From: Bin80 sp964291275
GTDB lineage: Bacteria; Bacteroidota; Rhodothermia; Rhodothermales; Bin80
Reading direction: 5' to 3'
NCBI GenBank assembly: GCA_964291275.2
Contig: OZ219799.1
Location: forward strand, 2,542,001 to 2,606,000
DNA length: 64,000 bases
Shown here: positions 17,263 through 26,567 of the stretch, in pieces
Position numbering within the stretch: the first letter of the stretch is position 1
How the letters are laid out: the number at the start of each line of letters is the position of its first letter
Notes under the pieces: model-generated
What the model was told of the DNA's origin: nothing
The model's input: only the letters and a program-made list of their open reading frames with translations
Databases searched by the model: none
Position numbers and translations under genes: made by a program

Positions 17263-19383
17263 ATGGCTGTGATTTCAATGAACTCACTCAAGAATTCAAA
17301 ACTTCGCCGAACGCGCAATATTGGCATTATGGCCCATATTGACGCAGGCAAAACCACAACAACCGAGCGGATACTGTTCTATACAGGACGGTTGCATCGG
17401 ATGGGAGAGGTCCATGAAGGTGGTGCCACCATGGACTGGATGGAGCAGGAAAAGGAACGTGGAATTACGATCACCAGTGCGGCCACGACCTGCTTCTGGA
17501 AAAAAGCAAATACCGAATACAGGATCAATATCATCGATACGCCAGGCCATGTTGATTTCACTGTCGAGGTCGAACGGTCACTGCGTGTACTGGACGGAGC
17601 AGTGGCACTGTTCTGTGCTGTTGGAGGCGTTGAGCCCCAATCAGAGACCGTGTGGAGACAGGCTGACAAGTATCGGGTGCCCCGAATTGCATTCGTGAAC
17701 AAGATGGACCGGACAGGTGCAGATTTTGTTACTGCACTTAATTCGATGAAGGATCGCCTCAAGGCAAATCCTGTGCCTGTGCAGATTCCGATCGGAGCTG
17801 GTGCCATGTTCACTGGTGTCATTGATCTGATCATGAACAAAGCCATCATCTGGCACGATAAGACGCAGGGCACAACGTGGGATCTGATCGATATCCCCAA
17901 GGATCTTGTCAAGGAAGCAAGACACTGGCGAATCCTTCTCCTGGAATCCGTAGCTGAGCATAACGACAATCTGCTCATGAAATATCTCGAAGGCGAGGAG
18001 ATTACTGCCGAAGAGATCCGGGCTACTGTACGTTCAGCCACATTAAATCTGGATATTACGCCTGTATTCTGTGGATCGGCGTTCAAGAACAAGGGGATTC
18101 AGCGTCTGTTGGACGGTGTAGTGGACTATTTGCCAAGTCCATCAGATATCCCACCAGTAGTAGGTATAGCACCGGATTCCGGCAAAGATGCTGTGCGTGC
18201 TCCACAGACTGACGCACCGTTTTCAGCCATTGCTTTCAAGATTGCTACCGATCCTTATGTCGGGAAGCTTACATTCTTCAGGGTTTACAGTGGAGCTCTG
18301 GATAAAGGCTCTCAGGTGTACAATTCTACGACCGGACGCAAAGAACGGGTTGGGAGACTCCTTTTCATGCACGCCAAGGATCGCGAAGATGTGACTCGTG
18401 TCGAAGCGGGTGATATCGCGGCAGCTGTGGGATTGAAAAACATTAAGACCGGAGATACACTCTCCGATCCCAACCACCCGGCGATCCTGGAGCAGATGGA
18501 TTTCCCTGATCCCGTGATCCGCATTGCTATAGAACCCAAAACAAAAGCGGACAGCGATAAGCTGTCTGTTGGTCTCCAGAAGCTTGCAGAAGAAGACCCA
18601 ACTTTCAAAGTGTCAATTGATCCGGAGACCGGCCAGACACTCATTGCAGGTATGGGGGAGTTGTACTTGGAGATCATCGTGGATCGTTTGTGTCGAGAAT
18701 TCAAGGTCGAAGCGAATGTGGGTAAACCCCAGGTTGCATACAGAGAGGCCTTCAGGAAGTCGGTGCTCGAGCGGTACACACACAAGAAACAAACGGGCGG
18801 ACGCGGCCAGTTTGCTGTTGTTGAGATGGAGATCGGTCCGAACGAAAGTGGTGTCGGGTTTGAGTTTGTCAGCGAGGTGGTTGGTGGTTCCATACCTAGG
18901 GAGTTTATTCCAAGCGTTCAGAAAGGTCTCAAGAATGCAGTGACCCACGGCCCACTCGCAGGATACCCGGTGGAAGGTATCAAGGTGCGCCTTCTTGACG
19001 GTAAGCATCACGAAGTGGACTCTGACCAGAATGCCTTCGAAATAGCAGGGCAGATGGCGTTCAGAAGCGCGGCAAGGCGTGCAAGTCCCGTGCTCATGGA
19101 GCCAGTCATGAAAGTAGAGGTGATTACACCAGAAGAGTACATGGGAGATGTGATCGGTGATCTGAATGGTCGTCGAGGCCGGATCATGTCAATGGACCAG
19201 CGGCAGGATGCCCGTGTCGTTAAAGCACTGGTTCCCCTCTCGGAAATGTTTGGCTACTCAACAGATATGCGATCATTGACACAGGGGCGGGCAATCTATA
19301 CGATGCAGTTCGAATCCTATGAGCCCGCTCCCAAATCCGTGGCAGAGAAAGTTATTCTTTCCAGTTACGGCAAAACAGGCTAG
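17263..19383 (+). CDS. fusA: translation elongation factor G
   Basis: A 706-residue GTPase that drives ribosomal translocation. The G1 loop AHIDAGKTTTTER, switch region ERGITITSAATT, G3 DTPGHVDF and G4 NKMD are intact, followed by domains II-V (RRGRIMSMDQR near the C terminus). ATG 17263 abuts the rpsG stop; ATG 17278 is an alternative start that would remove five residues. Confidence 0.97.
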   Translation: MAVISMNSLKNSKLRRTRNIGIMAHIDAGKTTTTERILFYTGRLHRMGEVHEGGATMDWMEQEKERGITITSAATTCFWKKANTEYRINIIDTPGHVDFTVEVERSLRVLDGAVALFCAVGGVEPQSETVWRQADKYRVPRIAFVNKMDRTGADFVTALNSMKDRLKANPVPVQIPIGAGAMFTGVIDLIMNKAIIWHDKTQGTTWDLIDIPKDLVKEARHWRILLLESVAEHNDNLLMKYLEGEEITAEEIRATVRSATLNLDITPVFCGSAFKNKGIQRLLDGVVDYLPSPSDIPPVVGIAPDSGKDAVRAPQTDAPFSAIAFKIATDPYVGKLTFFRVYSGALDKGSQVYNSTTGRKERVGRLLFMHAKDREDVTRVEAGDIAAAVGLKNIKTGDTLSDPNHPAILEQMDFPDPVIRIAIEPKTKADSDKLSVGLQKLAEEDPTFKVSIDPETGQTLIAGMGELYLEIIVDRLCREFKVEANVGKPQVAYREAFRKSVLERYTHKKQTGGRGQFAVVEMEIGPNESGVGFEFVSEVVGGSIPREFIPSVQKGLKNAVTHGPLAGYPVEGIKVRLLDGKHHEVDSDQNAFEIAGQMAFRSAARRASPVLMEPVMKVEVITPEEYMGDVIGDLNGRRGRIMSMDQRQDARVVKALVPLSEMFGYSTDMRSLTQGRAIYTMQFESYEPAPKSVAEKVILSSYGKTG

Positions 19384-19419
19384 CAAAGTTAACCAACCAG
19401 TTTTTAGTTAAGCAATTCA

Positions 19420-20610
19420 ATGGCAAAGGAAGTTTTTCAGCGTACGAAGCCGCACGTGAACGTGGGGACAATCGGCCATGTGGACCATGGTAAGACAACG
19501 TTGACGGCAGCGATCACGCGGGTATTGAACGATCGTTATGGCGGGACGGAGATCCGGTCATTTGATTCGATCGACAACGCACCGGAGGAGCGCGAGCGTG
19601 GGATCACGATTGCGACGGCACATGTGGAGTATGAGACGGGCGCGCGTCACTATGCGCATGTGGACTGTCCGGGTCACGCGGATTATGTAAAGAACATGGT
19701 AACGGGCGCGGCTCAGATGGATGGGGCGATTTTGGTGGTGGATGCATCGGATGGACCGATGCCCCAGACCCGAGAGCACATCTTGTTGGCGCGTCAGGTA
19801 GGTGTTCCTTACATCGTGGTTTTCATGAACAAGGTAGATTTGGTGGATGACGAGGAGTTATTGGAGTTGGTGGAGATGGAGATTCGTGAGTTACTGGATG
19901 CGTATGAATTTCCGGGGGATGACATACCGGTGGTACAGGGATCGGCATTGGGTGCATTGAATGGAGAGTCGGAGTGGGAGGCGGGGGTATTGTCGTTGAT
20001 GCAGGCGGTGGATGATTATGTACCGACGCCGGAGCGTGATAAGGACAAGCCGTTTTTGATGCCGGTGGAGGATGTATTTTCGATTACGGGTCGCGGGACG
20101 GTAGCGACGGGTCGTGTGGAGCGAGGGATCGTTCGTACGGGAGAGAAGGTAGAGATCGTGGGTATCCGTCCGGAGAAGACGACGACGACGGTGACGGGCG
20201 TGGAGATGTTCAGGAAGATATTAGATGAGGGGCAGGCGGGGGATAACGTGGGGTTATTGCTTCGTGGGGTTGCGAAGGACGGCGTGGAGCGCGGTCAGGT
20301 GGTTGTTCATCCAAATTCGATCAAGCCACACCAGGAGTTTACGTGTGAGGTGTATGTATTGAGCAAGGACGAGGGGGGACGTCATACGCCGTTTTTCCCG
20401 GGATACCGCCCGCAGTTTTATTTTCGTACGACGGATGTGACGGGAGACATTGAGTTGCCTTCGGGCACGGAGATGGTGATGCCGGGGGACAATACCCAGT
20501 TCAAGGTAAAGTTGATTCAGCCGGTGGCAATGGAGCAGGGGCTCCGGTTTGCTATCCGGGAAGGTGGACGAACCGTCGGCGCCGGCGTAGTTACCAAAAT
20601 TCTCGATTAA
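19420..20610 (+). CDS. tuf: translation elongation factor Tu
   Basis: A 396-residue GTPase that brings aminoacyl-tRNA to the ribosome. GHVDHGKTTLTAAIT, ERERGITIATAHVEYET, DCPGHADYVKNM and MNKVDLV are intact, and the C terminus GRTVGAGVVTKILD is typical. From about 19470 to 20520 codon choice is unlike the neighbours: Thr is almost always ACG, Leu mostly TTG/TTA, Gly often GGG; the last 25 or so codons return to the local style. This may reflect strong codon selection or recombination with another tuf. Confidence 0.97.
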   Translation: MAKEVFQRTKPHVNVGTIGHVDHGKTTLTAAITRVLNDRYGGTEIRSFDSIDNAPEERERGITIATAHVEYETGARHYAHVDCPGHADYVKNMVTGAAQMDGAILVVDASDGPMPQTREHILLARQVGVPYIVVFMNKVDLVDDEELLELVEMEIRELLDAYEFPGDDIPVVQGSALGALNGESEWEAGVLSLMQAVDDYVPTPERDKDKPFLMPVEDVFSITGRGTVATGRVERGIVRTGEKVEIVGIRPEKTTTTVTGVEMFRKILDEGQAGDNVGLLLRGVAKDGVERGQVVVHPNSIKPHQEFTCEVYVLSKDEGGRHTPFFPGYRPQFYFRTTDVTGDIELPSGTEMVMPGDNTQFKVKLIQPVAMEQGLRFAIREGGRTVGAGVVTKILD

Positions 20611-20629
20611 CTACGTCTAACGGAGACTG

Positions 20630-20938
20630 ATGACAGGGCAAAAAATTCGCATTAAGCTCAAATCGTACGATCACTCGCTGATCGACAGGAGCGCGGAAAA
20701 GATTATCAAGACGGTTAAGTCCACCGGTGCGGTGGTAAGCGGACCAATTCCGCTGCCAACCAAGAAGGTGATTTATACTGTGCTGCGGAGTCCACATGTT
20801 AATAAGAAGAGTCGTGAGCAATTTGAGAGTCGTAGTCACAAGCGTCTTATCGATATACTCTCGACCAGTACCAAGACAGTGGATGCACTGCTTAAGCTTG
20901 AGTTGCCCAGTGGTGTTGACGTAGAAATCAAGGTGTAA
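20630..20938 (+). CDS. rpsJ: 30S ribosomal protein S10
   Basis: A 102-residue protein, first gene of the S10 operon, with IRIKLKSYDHSLID and GPIPLPTKK typical of the family. CGGAGA lies seven bases before ATG 20630. S10 also serves as NusE in antitermination in other bacteria. Confidence 0.97.
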   Translation: MTGQKIRIKLKSYDHSLIDRSAEKIIKTVKSTGAVVSGPIPLPTKKVIYTVLRSPHVNKKSREQFESRSHKRLIDILSTSTKTVDALLKLELPSGVDVEIKV

Positions 20939-20966
20939 TCAAAGCAACACTTTTTTCAGTGCGGCA

Positions 20967-21596
20967 ATGAGTGGAATGATTGGCAGAAAGGTCGGTATGA
21001 CCAATATTTTTGATGCCTCAGGCAATAATGTGCCCTGCACCGTTATTGAGGCGGGCCCAAATCGCGTTGTGCAAATAAAGGAGAAGGAGGGCCAAGATGG
21101 GTATGATGCAGTACAACTTGGGTTCGGTGCACGCAAGGAACGGCGTACAAGCAAGGCGCTCCAAGGCCATTTTCGTGCAGCAGGTGTGCCTTCCCAACGC
21201 GTTCTCAAGGAATTTGCATGGGAGGGGGATATTCCGGACGTTGGCGATGAGGTACGTGTCGAAAATGTGTTCTCCGAGGGTGAGATGATAGATGTTGCTG
21301 GAATAAGTAAGGGGAAAGGTTTCCAGGGTGTAGTTCGGCGCCACGGGTTTCACGGTGTGAATGACCGGACGCACGGCCAACATAATCGGGAACGTGCCCC
21401 TGGCTCCATTGGAGCTTCCAGTGATCCTTCCAGAGTTTTCAAGGGCATGCGAATGGCAGGTCGGATGGGGAACTCTCGTGTGACTATTAAAAATCTTGAT
21501 GTAGCCCGCATCATTCCTGAGCACAATCTGCTTCTCGTACGGGGAGCAGTCCCTGGGCCGACTAATGGAGTGGTTGAACTCTTCAAAAAACGCTGA
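20967..21596 (+). CDS. rplC: 50S ribosomal protein L3
   Basis: A 209-residue early-assembly 23S rRNA-binding protein. GRKVGMTNIF at the start and the long-loop region HGFHGVNDRTHGQHNRERAP to MAGRMG match the family. Confidence 0.96.
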   Translation: MSGMIGRKVGMTNIFDASGNNVPCTVIEAGPNRVVQIKEKEGQDGYDAVQLGFGARKERRTSKALQGHFRAAGVPSQRVLKEFAWEGDIPDVGDEVRVENVFSEGEMIDVAGISKGKGFQGVVRRHGFHGVNDRTHGQHNRERAPGSIGASSDPSRVFKGMRMAGRMGNSRVTIKNLDVARIIPEHNLLLVRGAVPGPTNGVVELFKKR

Positions 21597-21604
21597 TTCG
21601 GAGA

Positions 21605-22252
21605 ATGGAGTTGGATATTTATCAGCATAACGGATCGCCGGCCGGTCGTACGGTCGCCCTTGACACAGCACTCTTTGCTGTGGAGCCCAATGATCATGTC
21701 CTTTGGTTGGACGTGCGTCGGACGCAGGCAGCAGCTCGCCAAGGAACACACAAGACGAAAGAGCGCGGGGATGTGAAGGGATCAACCCGTAAACTCTACC
21801 GCCAAAAAGGTACGGGGATGGCGCGTGCAGGAAATATTGCCTCTCCACTCCGCAGAGGCGGTGGCAGAACTTTTGGACCGCGCCCACACCAGTACAGTGT
21901 ACGGCTTAGCAAAAAAGTGCGCCGTAACGCCAGATGCTCAGCACTCAGCTATAAGGCACAGGAAGAAGCAATTCGTGTGATAGATCCTCTGAATTACGAG
22001 GCGCCCAATACACGTGAATTGTCTGATCTCCTGAGCAATCTGGGATTGGAGGGGCAGCCGGTACTGATTGTGACTGCGCTATATAGTCCGGAAGTTTTTC
22101 GCTCGAGTAAAAACCTGAAGCGTGTTGTTGTGCGCGAAGCACGCAATGTGAGCACTGAGGATATTCTTCGCGCCCGTGTGCTCGTGTGTGAGGAAGAAAC
22201 ACTGGGTGTATGGAGTAACCTCTGGGCATCCACCTCAACCCAAAGCAGTTGA
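21605..22252 (+). CDS. rplD: 50S ribosomal protein L4
   Basis: A 215-residue protein lining the exit tunnel. TRKLYRQKGTGMARAG and RGGGRTFGPRP mark the tunnel loop. In E. coli L4 represses the S10 operon; no leader like the E. coli one was recognised here. Confidence 0.96.
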   Translation: MELDIYQHNGSPAGRTVALDTALFAVEPNDHVLWLDVRRTQAAARQGTHKTKERGDVKGSTRKLYRQKGTGMARAGNIASPLRRGGGRTFGPRPHQYSVRLSKKVRRNARCSALSYKAQEEAIRVIDPLNYEAPNTRELSDLLSNLGLEGQPVLIVTALYSPEVFRSSKNLKRVVVREARNVSTEDILRARVLVCEEETLGVWSNLWASTSTQSS

Positions 22253-22257
22253 TTACC

Positions 22258-22557
22258 ATGAGTCGCCAAGTACTTATTCGACCGTTGGTTACCGAGAAAC
22301 TCTCGGGGCAGATGGAGGACGGACACTACGCTTTTGTTGTAGATCCAGATGCCAACAAGACACAGATCAAGCGGGCAGTGCAGGAGCGGTTCCCTCTGGC
22401 TGAGATTAAAGAGGTGCGCACGATGAGAGTGCGTGGCAAACGCCGTCGTCAGATGACACGTCAGGGAGTAAGAGCTGGTCGAACAGCTAGTTACAAGAAA
22501 GCCATCGTTACCCTGGTTAAAGGGAGTGAGCAGATAGATTTTTTCGAGAATATCTAA
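22258..22557 (+). CDS. rplW: 50S ribosomal protein L23
   Basis: A 99-residue protein near the tunnel exit, where it docks trigger factor and SRP. ATG 22258 (SRQVLIRPLVTEK) is chosen; a TTG at 22249 would overlap rplD. Its stop abuts rplB. Confidence 0.94.
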   Translation: MSRQVLIRPLVTEKLSGQMEDGHYAFVVDPDANKTQIKRAVQERFPLAEIKEVRTMRVRGKRRRQMTRQGVRAGRTASYKKAIVTLVKGSEQIDFFENI

Positions 22558-23391
22558 ATGGCTATACGCAAACTCAAACCTGTCACTCCAGGGCAGCGCC
22601 AGCGCTCGGTATCTGCCTTTGATCAGATTACCCCCGGCAAGCCCGAAAAGAAATTACTTCGTCCTGTCAATCGACGTGGTGGTCGTAACTCGACTGGGCG
22701 CATTATGGTGCGCCATCAGGGAGGACGCCATAAACGACGCTACAGGGTGATCGACTTCCGACGCAACAAGGATGGCGTACCTGCTCGTGTTGCAAGTATT
22801 CAGTATGATCCCAACCGGTCTGCCAGGATTGCACTTCTGGTTTATGCTGACGGCGATAAACGATATGTGATAGCACCGGATAAGCTTACCGTCGATCAGA
22901 CGGTGCAGAACGGACCGGATGTGCCGCCGGAGGTAGGTAATTGCCTGCCCATGGGCCGTATCCCGCTGGGTACATATGTTCACGCAATCGAAATGAAGCC
23001 GGGCAAGGGGGCACAAATTGCCCGTTCGGCAGGCACGTTCGCCCAGTTGACAGCGCGTGAAGGCAAGTATGTTACACTGAAGCTCCCCAGTGGGGAGGTT
23101 CGTCGCATTCTCTCAGAATGCAGGGCAACGATTGGTACCACCAGCAATCCCGAGCATATGAACATCGATCTCGGTAAGGCGGGTCGGCGACGCTGGATGG
23201 GGGTTCGACCCAAAGTGAGGGGAGTAGCAATGAACCCTGTGGATCATCCAATGGGCGGAGGTGAAGGCAAAGCGAGTGGTGGACACCCTCGTTCTCCTTC
23301 GGGTGTGCCGGCTAAGGGTTTCAAGACTCGTAAGCGTAATGCAGCTTCTGACAAGTACATCGTGCGCCGGCGTGGCGCGAAACGTAGGTAA
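22558..23391 (+). CDS. rplB: 50S ribosomal protein L2
   Basis: A 277-residue protein near the peptidyl-transferase centre. GGRNSTGRIMVRHQGGRHKR and the C-terminal MNPVDHPMGGGEGKASGGHP, which holds the conserved histidine region, are intact. Confidence 0.97.
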   Translation: MAIRKLKPVTPGQRQRSVSAFDQITPGKPEKKLLRPVNRRGGRNSTGRIMVRHQGGRHKRRYRVIDFRRNKDGVPARVASIQYDPNRSARIALLVYADGDKRYVIAPDKLTVDQTVQNGPDVPPEVGNCLPMGRIPLGTYVHAIEMKPGKGAQIARSAGTFAQLTAREGKYVTLKLPSGEVRRILSECRATIGTTSNPEHMNIDLGKAGRRRWMGVRPKVRGVAMNPVDHPMGGGEGKASGGHPRSPSGVPAKGFKTRKRNAASDKYIVRRRGAKRR

Positions 23392-23393
23392 TC

Positions 23394-23675
23394 ATGGCAC
23401 GATCTCTTAAAAAAGGACCGTTCGTACCCCACAAGCTTCAACGCAAGGTGGACCGGCTAAATCAGGCAGATAAGAAAAAGGTGATTCGAACCTGGAGCCG
23501 TGCATCCATGATCACACCGGATTTTGTGGGCCATACATTTGCGGTGCACAATGGGCGTCAGTTCATTCCGGTTTATGTAACCGAAAACATGGTAGGACAT
23601 CGTCTTGGTGAATTTTCGCCAACACGAACCTTTCGTGGGCATGCTGGATCAAAAAAAGACAGACGGGTGAGATAA
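23394..23675 (+). CDS. rpsS: 30S ribosomal protein S19
   Basis: A 93-residue head protein: MARSLKKGPFV, RASMITPDFVGHTFAVHNG and LGEFSPTRTFRGH are the family blocks. Two bases separate it from rplB. Confidence 0.97.
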   Translation: MARSLKKGPFVPHKLQRKVDRLNQADKKKVIRTWSRASMITPDFVGHTFAVHNGRQFIPVYVTENMVGHRLGEFSPTRTFRGHAGSKKDRRVR

Positions 23676-23681
23676 TTAACG

Positions 23682-24032
23682 ATGGAGGCACGCGCCGTAC
23701 GTAAGTATATTTCAAGCTCGCCGCGAAAGATGCGGAGAGTGGTCAATGCGATTCGAGGCCGCTCGGTGCCCGAAGCATTGAATGTCTTGCATTTTTTACC
23801 GCAAGCCGCTACCCGGCCTGTTTCTCTTGCGATCCGGTCAGCAGTACATAACCTAATGGACAAGAATCCCGACGAACGGTTTGATGAGAACAATCTGTTC
23901 GTCAAAGAAATCAAGGTTGATGAAGGGCCGATGCTGAAGCGAATTCGGCCGGCTCCGCGTGGTCGAGCACATCCTATCCGTAAACGAATGAGTCATCTGA
24001 CAGTGACCATTATAGCCGAAAATGAAGACTAG
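23682..24032 (+). CDS. rplV: 50S ribosomal protein L22
   Basis: A 116-residue tunnel protein. SPRKMRRVVNAIRGRSV at the start and RIRPAPRGRAHPIRKRMSH in the beta-hairpin are typical. Confidence 0.96.
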   Translation: MEARAVRKYISSSPRKMRRVVNAIRGRSVPEALNVLHFLPQAATRPVSLAIRSAVHNLMDKNPDERFDENNLFVKEIKVDEGPMLKRIRPAPRGRAHPIRKRMSHLTVTIIAENED

Positions 24033-24057
24033 CAGCTTGAGACGTTAAGAAGAATAC

Positions 24058-24867
24058 ATGGGTCAGAAAACACATCCGGTTGGTTTTCGTCTCGGTACGA
24101 TCCGAGGTTGGGATTCGAACTGGTACGCCACCAAGAAAGAGATTGCTGCCAAGATCTTCGAAGACGAAGAGATTCGCCGTTACCTTAAGGCGCGATTAAG
24201 ACGGGCTGGGCTCAGCCGTGTCGTGATTGAACGTACGCCGAGGCGAATCATCTTAACTCTGCATACCAGCAGGCCCGGTGTTGTTATCGGGCGCGGGGGC
24301 CAGGAAGTGGAGAAACTGAGAGAGGAGCTCAAGCGGGTCACCACCAAGGATATCCAGATTAATATCAACGAGATTAAGCGCCCCGAGTTGGACGCCAGTC
24401 TCGTTGCCCAGAATGTTGCGCAGCAACTGGAAGGACGGGTATCTTTTCGGCGTGCAATGAAACAAGCACTCCAGGGTGCTATGCGTATGGGTGCTCAGGG
24501 AATCCGCATAAAGGTGGGTGGTAGACTTGGAGGCGCAGAAATGGGGCGGGTCGAACAGTACCTGGAGGGACGTGTGCCACTGCACACGATCCGGGCCGAT
24601 ATCGATTACGCAGAAGCGACTGCATTCACTATCTATGGAACGACGGGAGTCAAAGTATGGGTCTATCGTGGCGAAATACTTGGGCGCCCAGATCTCAGTC
24701 CGAACGTCCAGGCCCAACGTCAGCAGTTACGGCAGATGCAGGCCGGTGGACGCGGCAGTGAAAGTAAGGCCCGAGATCGGCGACGAGGTAAGCGGGATGG
24801 CCACAAGCGACGGAGCGGTGGCGGCGGTCGTGGTGGTGCCCGAAGAGGCGGGGGTGGACGCAGGTAG
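24058..24867 (+). CDS. rpsC: 30S ribosomal protein S3 with Arg/Gly-rich tail
   Basis: A 269-residue mRNA-entry protein with KH domain (GRGGQEVEKLREEL) and C-terminal domain (GRLGGAEMGRVEQYLEG). After about residue 225 there is a tail of roughly 40 residues made of Arg, Gly, Lys and Ser, longer than the E. coli protein. Such tails occur in some phyla and probably contact RNA. Confidence 0.96.
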   Translation: MGQKTHPVGFRLGTIRGWDSNWYATKKEIAAKIFEDEEIRRYLKARLRRAGLSRVVIERTPRRIILTLHTSRPGVVIGRGGQEVEKLREELKRVTTKDIQININEIKRPELDASLVAQNVAQQLEGRVSFRRAMKQALQGAMRMGAQGIRIKVGGRLGGAEMGRVEQYLEGRVPLHTIRADIDYAEATAFTIYGTTGVKVWVYRGEILGRPDLSPNVQAQRQQLRQMQAGGRGSESKARDRRRGKRDGHKRRSGGGGRGGARRGGGGRR

Positions 24868-24894
24868 TTATTAGGGGTAAAAGGGACAGGAATC

Positions 24895-25320
24895 ATGTTG
24901 ATGCCTAAGCGGACTAAGTACCGCAAGCAACAAAAAGGAAGAATCAAGGGAAACGCCGCTCGCGGTGCGCGAGTGGACTTTGGCGATTTTGGGATCAAAG
25001 CGCTAGAGCCGGGACGGATAACCAGCCGACAAATTGAGGCTGCCCGTATTGCAATGACACGACGAATGAAGCGTATAGGCAAAGTGTATATCCGAATATT
25101 CCCGGATAAGCCTATCACCAGTAAGCCTGCTGAAGTTCGAATGGGTAAGGGTAAGGGCGCCATTGATCATTGGGCGGCGCCGGTTCACCCAGGTCGCATA
25201 TTGTTTGAGATCGGTGGAGGTGTACCCGTTGAACTTGCAAAGGAAGCCATGCGCTTGGCACAACAAAAACTGCCGATCAAGACAAAGTTTGTCGTACGGC
25301 CAGACTATGTGGAGAATTAA
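24895..25320 (+). CDS. rplP: 50S ribosomal protein L16
   Basis: A 141-residue protein at the tRNA A site. It starts MLMPKRTKYRK, the usual N terminus; GRITSRQIEAARIAMTRRMKR and MGKGKGAIDHWAAPV are typical. Confidence 0.97.
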   Translation: MLMPKRTKYRKQQKGRIKGNAARGARVDFGDFGIKALEPGRITSRQIEAARIAMTRRMKRIGKVYIRIFPDKPITSKPAEVRMGKGKGAIDHWAAPVHPGRILFEIGGGVPVELAKEAMRLAQQKLPIKTKFVVRPDYVEN

Positions 25321-25323
25321 CCA

Positions 25324-25515
25324 ATGATGAAAGCCCCGGAAGTGAGAGCGCTCAGCAGAAAGGAAGTAAAAGAGCGTATTCGCGAAGAAGAAGAGCAACT
25401 GTCTGAGTTAACATTCAGACATGCAATTGCCCAATTGGAAAACCCAATGATACTCAGAGAAAAGCGTCGCTTTCTAGCGCGCCTGAGAACAATTCTCAAG
25501 GAGCAACTTGCATAA
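25324..25515 (+). CDS. rpmC: 50S ribosomal protein L29
   Basis: A 63-residue two-helix protein near the tunnel exit (LTFRHAIAQLENPM, ARLRTILKEQ). It starts 3 bases after rplP. Confidence 0.94.
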   Translation: MMKAPEVRALSRKEVKERIREEEEQLSELTFRHAIAQLENPMILREKRRFLARLRTILKEQLA

Positions 25516-25526
25516 CATAGATAATA

Positions 25527-25790
25527 ATGAGTGAGGTTAAGAGATCTTCGCGTAAGGAACGTACAGGTATTGTTGTTAGCAACAAGATGGACAAAACCAT
25601 CGTGGTTGGCATTCAGAGACAGGTACGGCATCCCATTTATGGCAAGTTTATCAAGAAAACCAGCCGGCTCTTTGCTCATGATGAGCAAGAGGAGGCTCGG
25701 GAAGGAGATATGGTTCGAGTGGCCGAAATACGGCCGCTGAGCAAGCATAAACGCTGGCGTCTTTTGGAAATTATGGAACGTGCGAAATAG
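25527..25790 (+). CDS. rpsQ: 30S ribosomal protein S17
   Basis: An 87-residue OB-fold protein: RTGIVVSNKMDKTIVV, HPIYGKFIKKTSRLFAHD and IRPLSKHKRWRLLEI are the family blocks. Confidence 0.96.
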   Translation: MSEVKRSSRKERTGIVVSNKMDKTIVVGIQRQVRHPIYGKFIKKTSRLFAHDEQEEAREGDMVRVAEIRPLSKHKRWRLLEIMERAK

Positions 25791-25799
25791 GTCAAATCG

Positions 25800-26168
25800 A
25801 TGATACAGCAGGAATCCAGACTGGCCGTCGCCGATAACAGTGGTGCTAAGGAGATCCTTTGCATTCGTGTGCTCGGTGGAAGTGGTCGGCGTTATGCGCG
25901 GGTTGGAGACCGGATTGTGGTGTCCGTAAAATCTGCTATTCCTGGCGGAAACGTTAAGAAGGGAGATGTCTCCCGAGCAGTCGTTGTTCGCACCCGTAAG
26001 GAGCTGCGCCGGTCGGACGGATCCTACATTCGATTTGATGAGAATGCTGCTGTTCTGCTTAACGCTCAGGGAGAACCCAGAGGTACGAGAATCTTTGGGC
26101 CGGTCGCACGGGAGCTGCGCGAGAAACAGTACATGCGTATAGTCTCCCTAGCACCAGAAGTCATTTAG
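25800..26168 (+). CDS. rplN: 50S ribosomal protein L14
   Basis: A 122-residue protein starting MIQQESRLAVADNSGAKE, with GGNVKKGDVSRAVVVRT and GTRIFGPVARELRE. Full family length. Confidence 0.97.
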   Translation: MIQQESRLAVADNSGAKEILCIRVLGGSGRRYARVGDRIVVSVKSAIPGGNVKKGDVSRAVVVRTRKELRRSDGSYIRFDENAAVLLNAQGEPRGTRIFGPVARELREKQYMRIVSLAPEVI

Positions 26169-26182
26169 AGGAACAGAGAGTG

Positions 26183-26563
26183 ATGGCTACATCGCAGCGA
26201 AAAACAAAAAAACTCCATGTTAAGAAAGGTGACATGGTGATGCTTACGAAGGCTATTACGGCTTCTAAAGGAAGCCCTGATCGGGCACGGGGATACATGG
26301 GGAAAGTGCTTCGTGTATTTCCTGACAGGGAGCGTGTGATTGTGGAAGGGGTTAATCTTCGGATCCGCCATACACGTCCCAATCAGACTCACCCGCAGGG
26401 GGGGCGCGTGCAACGTGAAGCATCTATTCACATCTCTAACGTCCAGCCTGTGGACAGTAACGGTGATTCGACACGAGTTGGGCGTAAGCGGATTGAGGAT
26501 ATCGACACCGGTCAGGGAGAATGGGTGCGTTATGCAAAAACGACAGGAGAGGAGTTGAACTAG
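26183..26563 (+). CDS. rplX: 50S ribosomal protein L24
   Basis: A 126-residue protein with the KOW motif (KKGDMVMLTKAITASKGSPD, spaced normally) and GVNLRIRHTRP. ATG 26183 is chosen over GTG 26180. The C-terminal extension after about residue 105 (GQGEWVRYAKTTGEELN) is longer than in E. coli. Confidence 0.94.
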   Translation: MATSQRKTKKLHVKKGDMVMLTKAITASKGSPDRARGYMGKVLRVFPDRERVIVEGVNLRIRHTRPNQTHPQGGRVQREASIHISNVQPVDSNGDSTRVGRKRIEDIDTGQGEWVRYAKTTGEELN

Positions 26564-26567
26564 AGCA

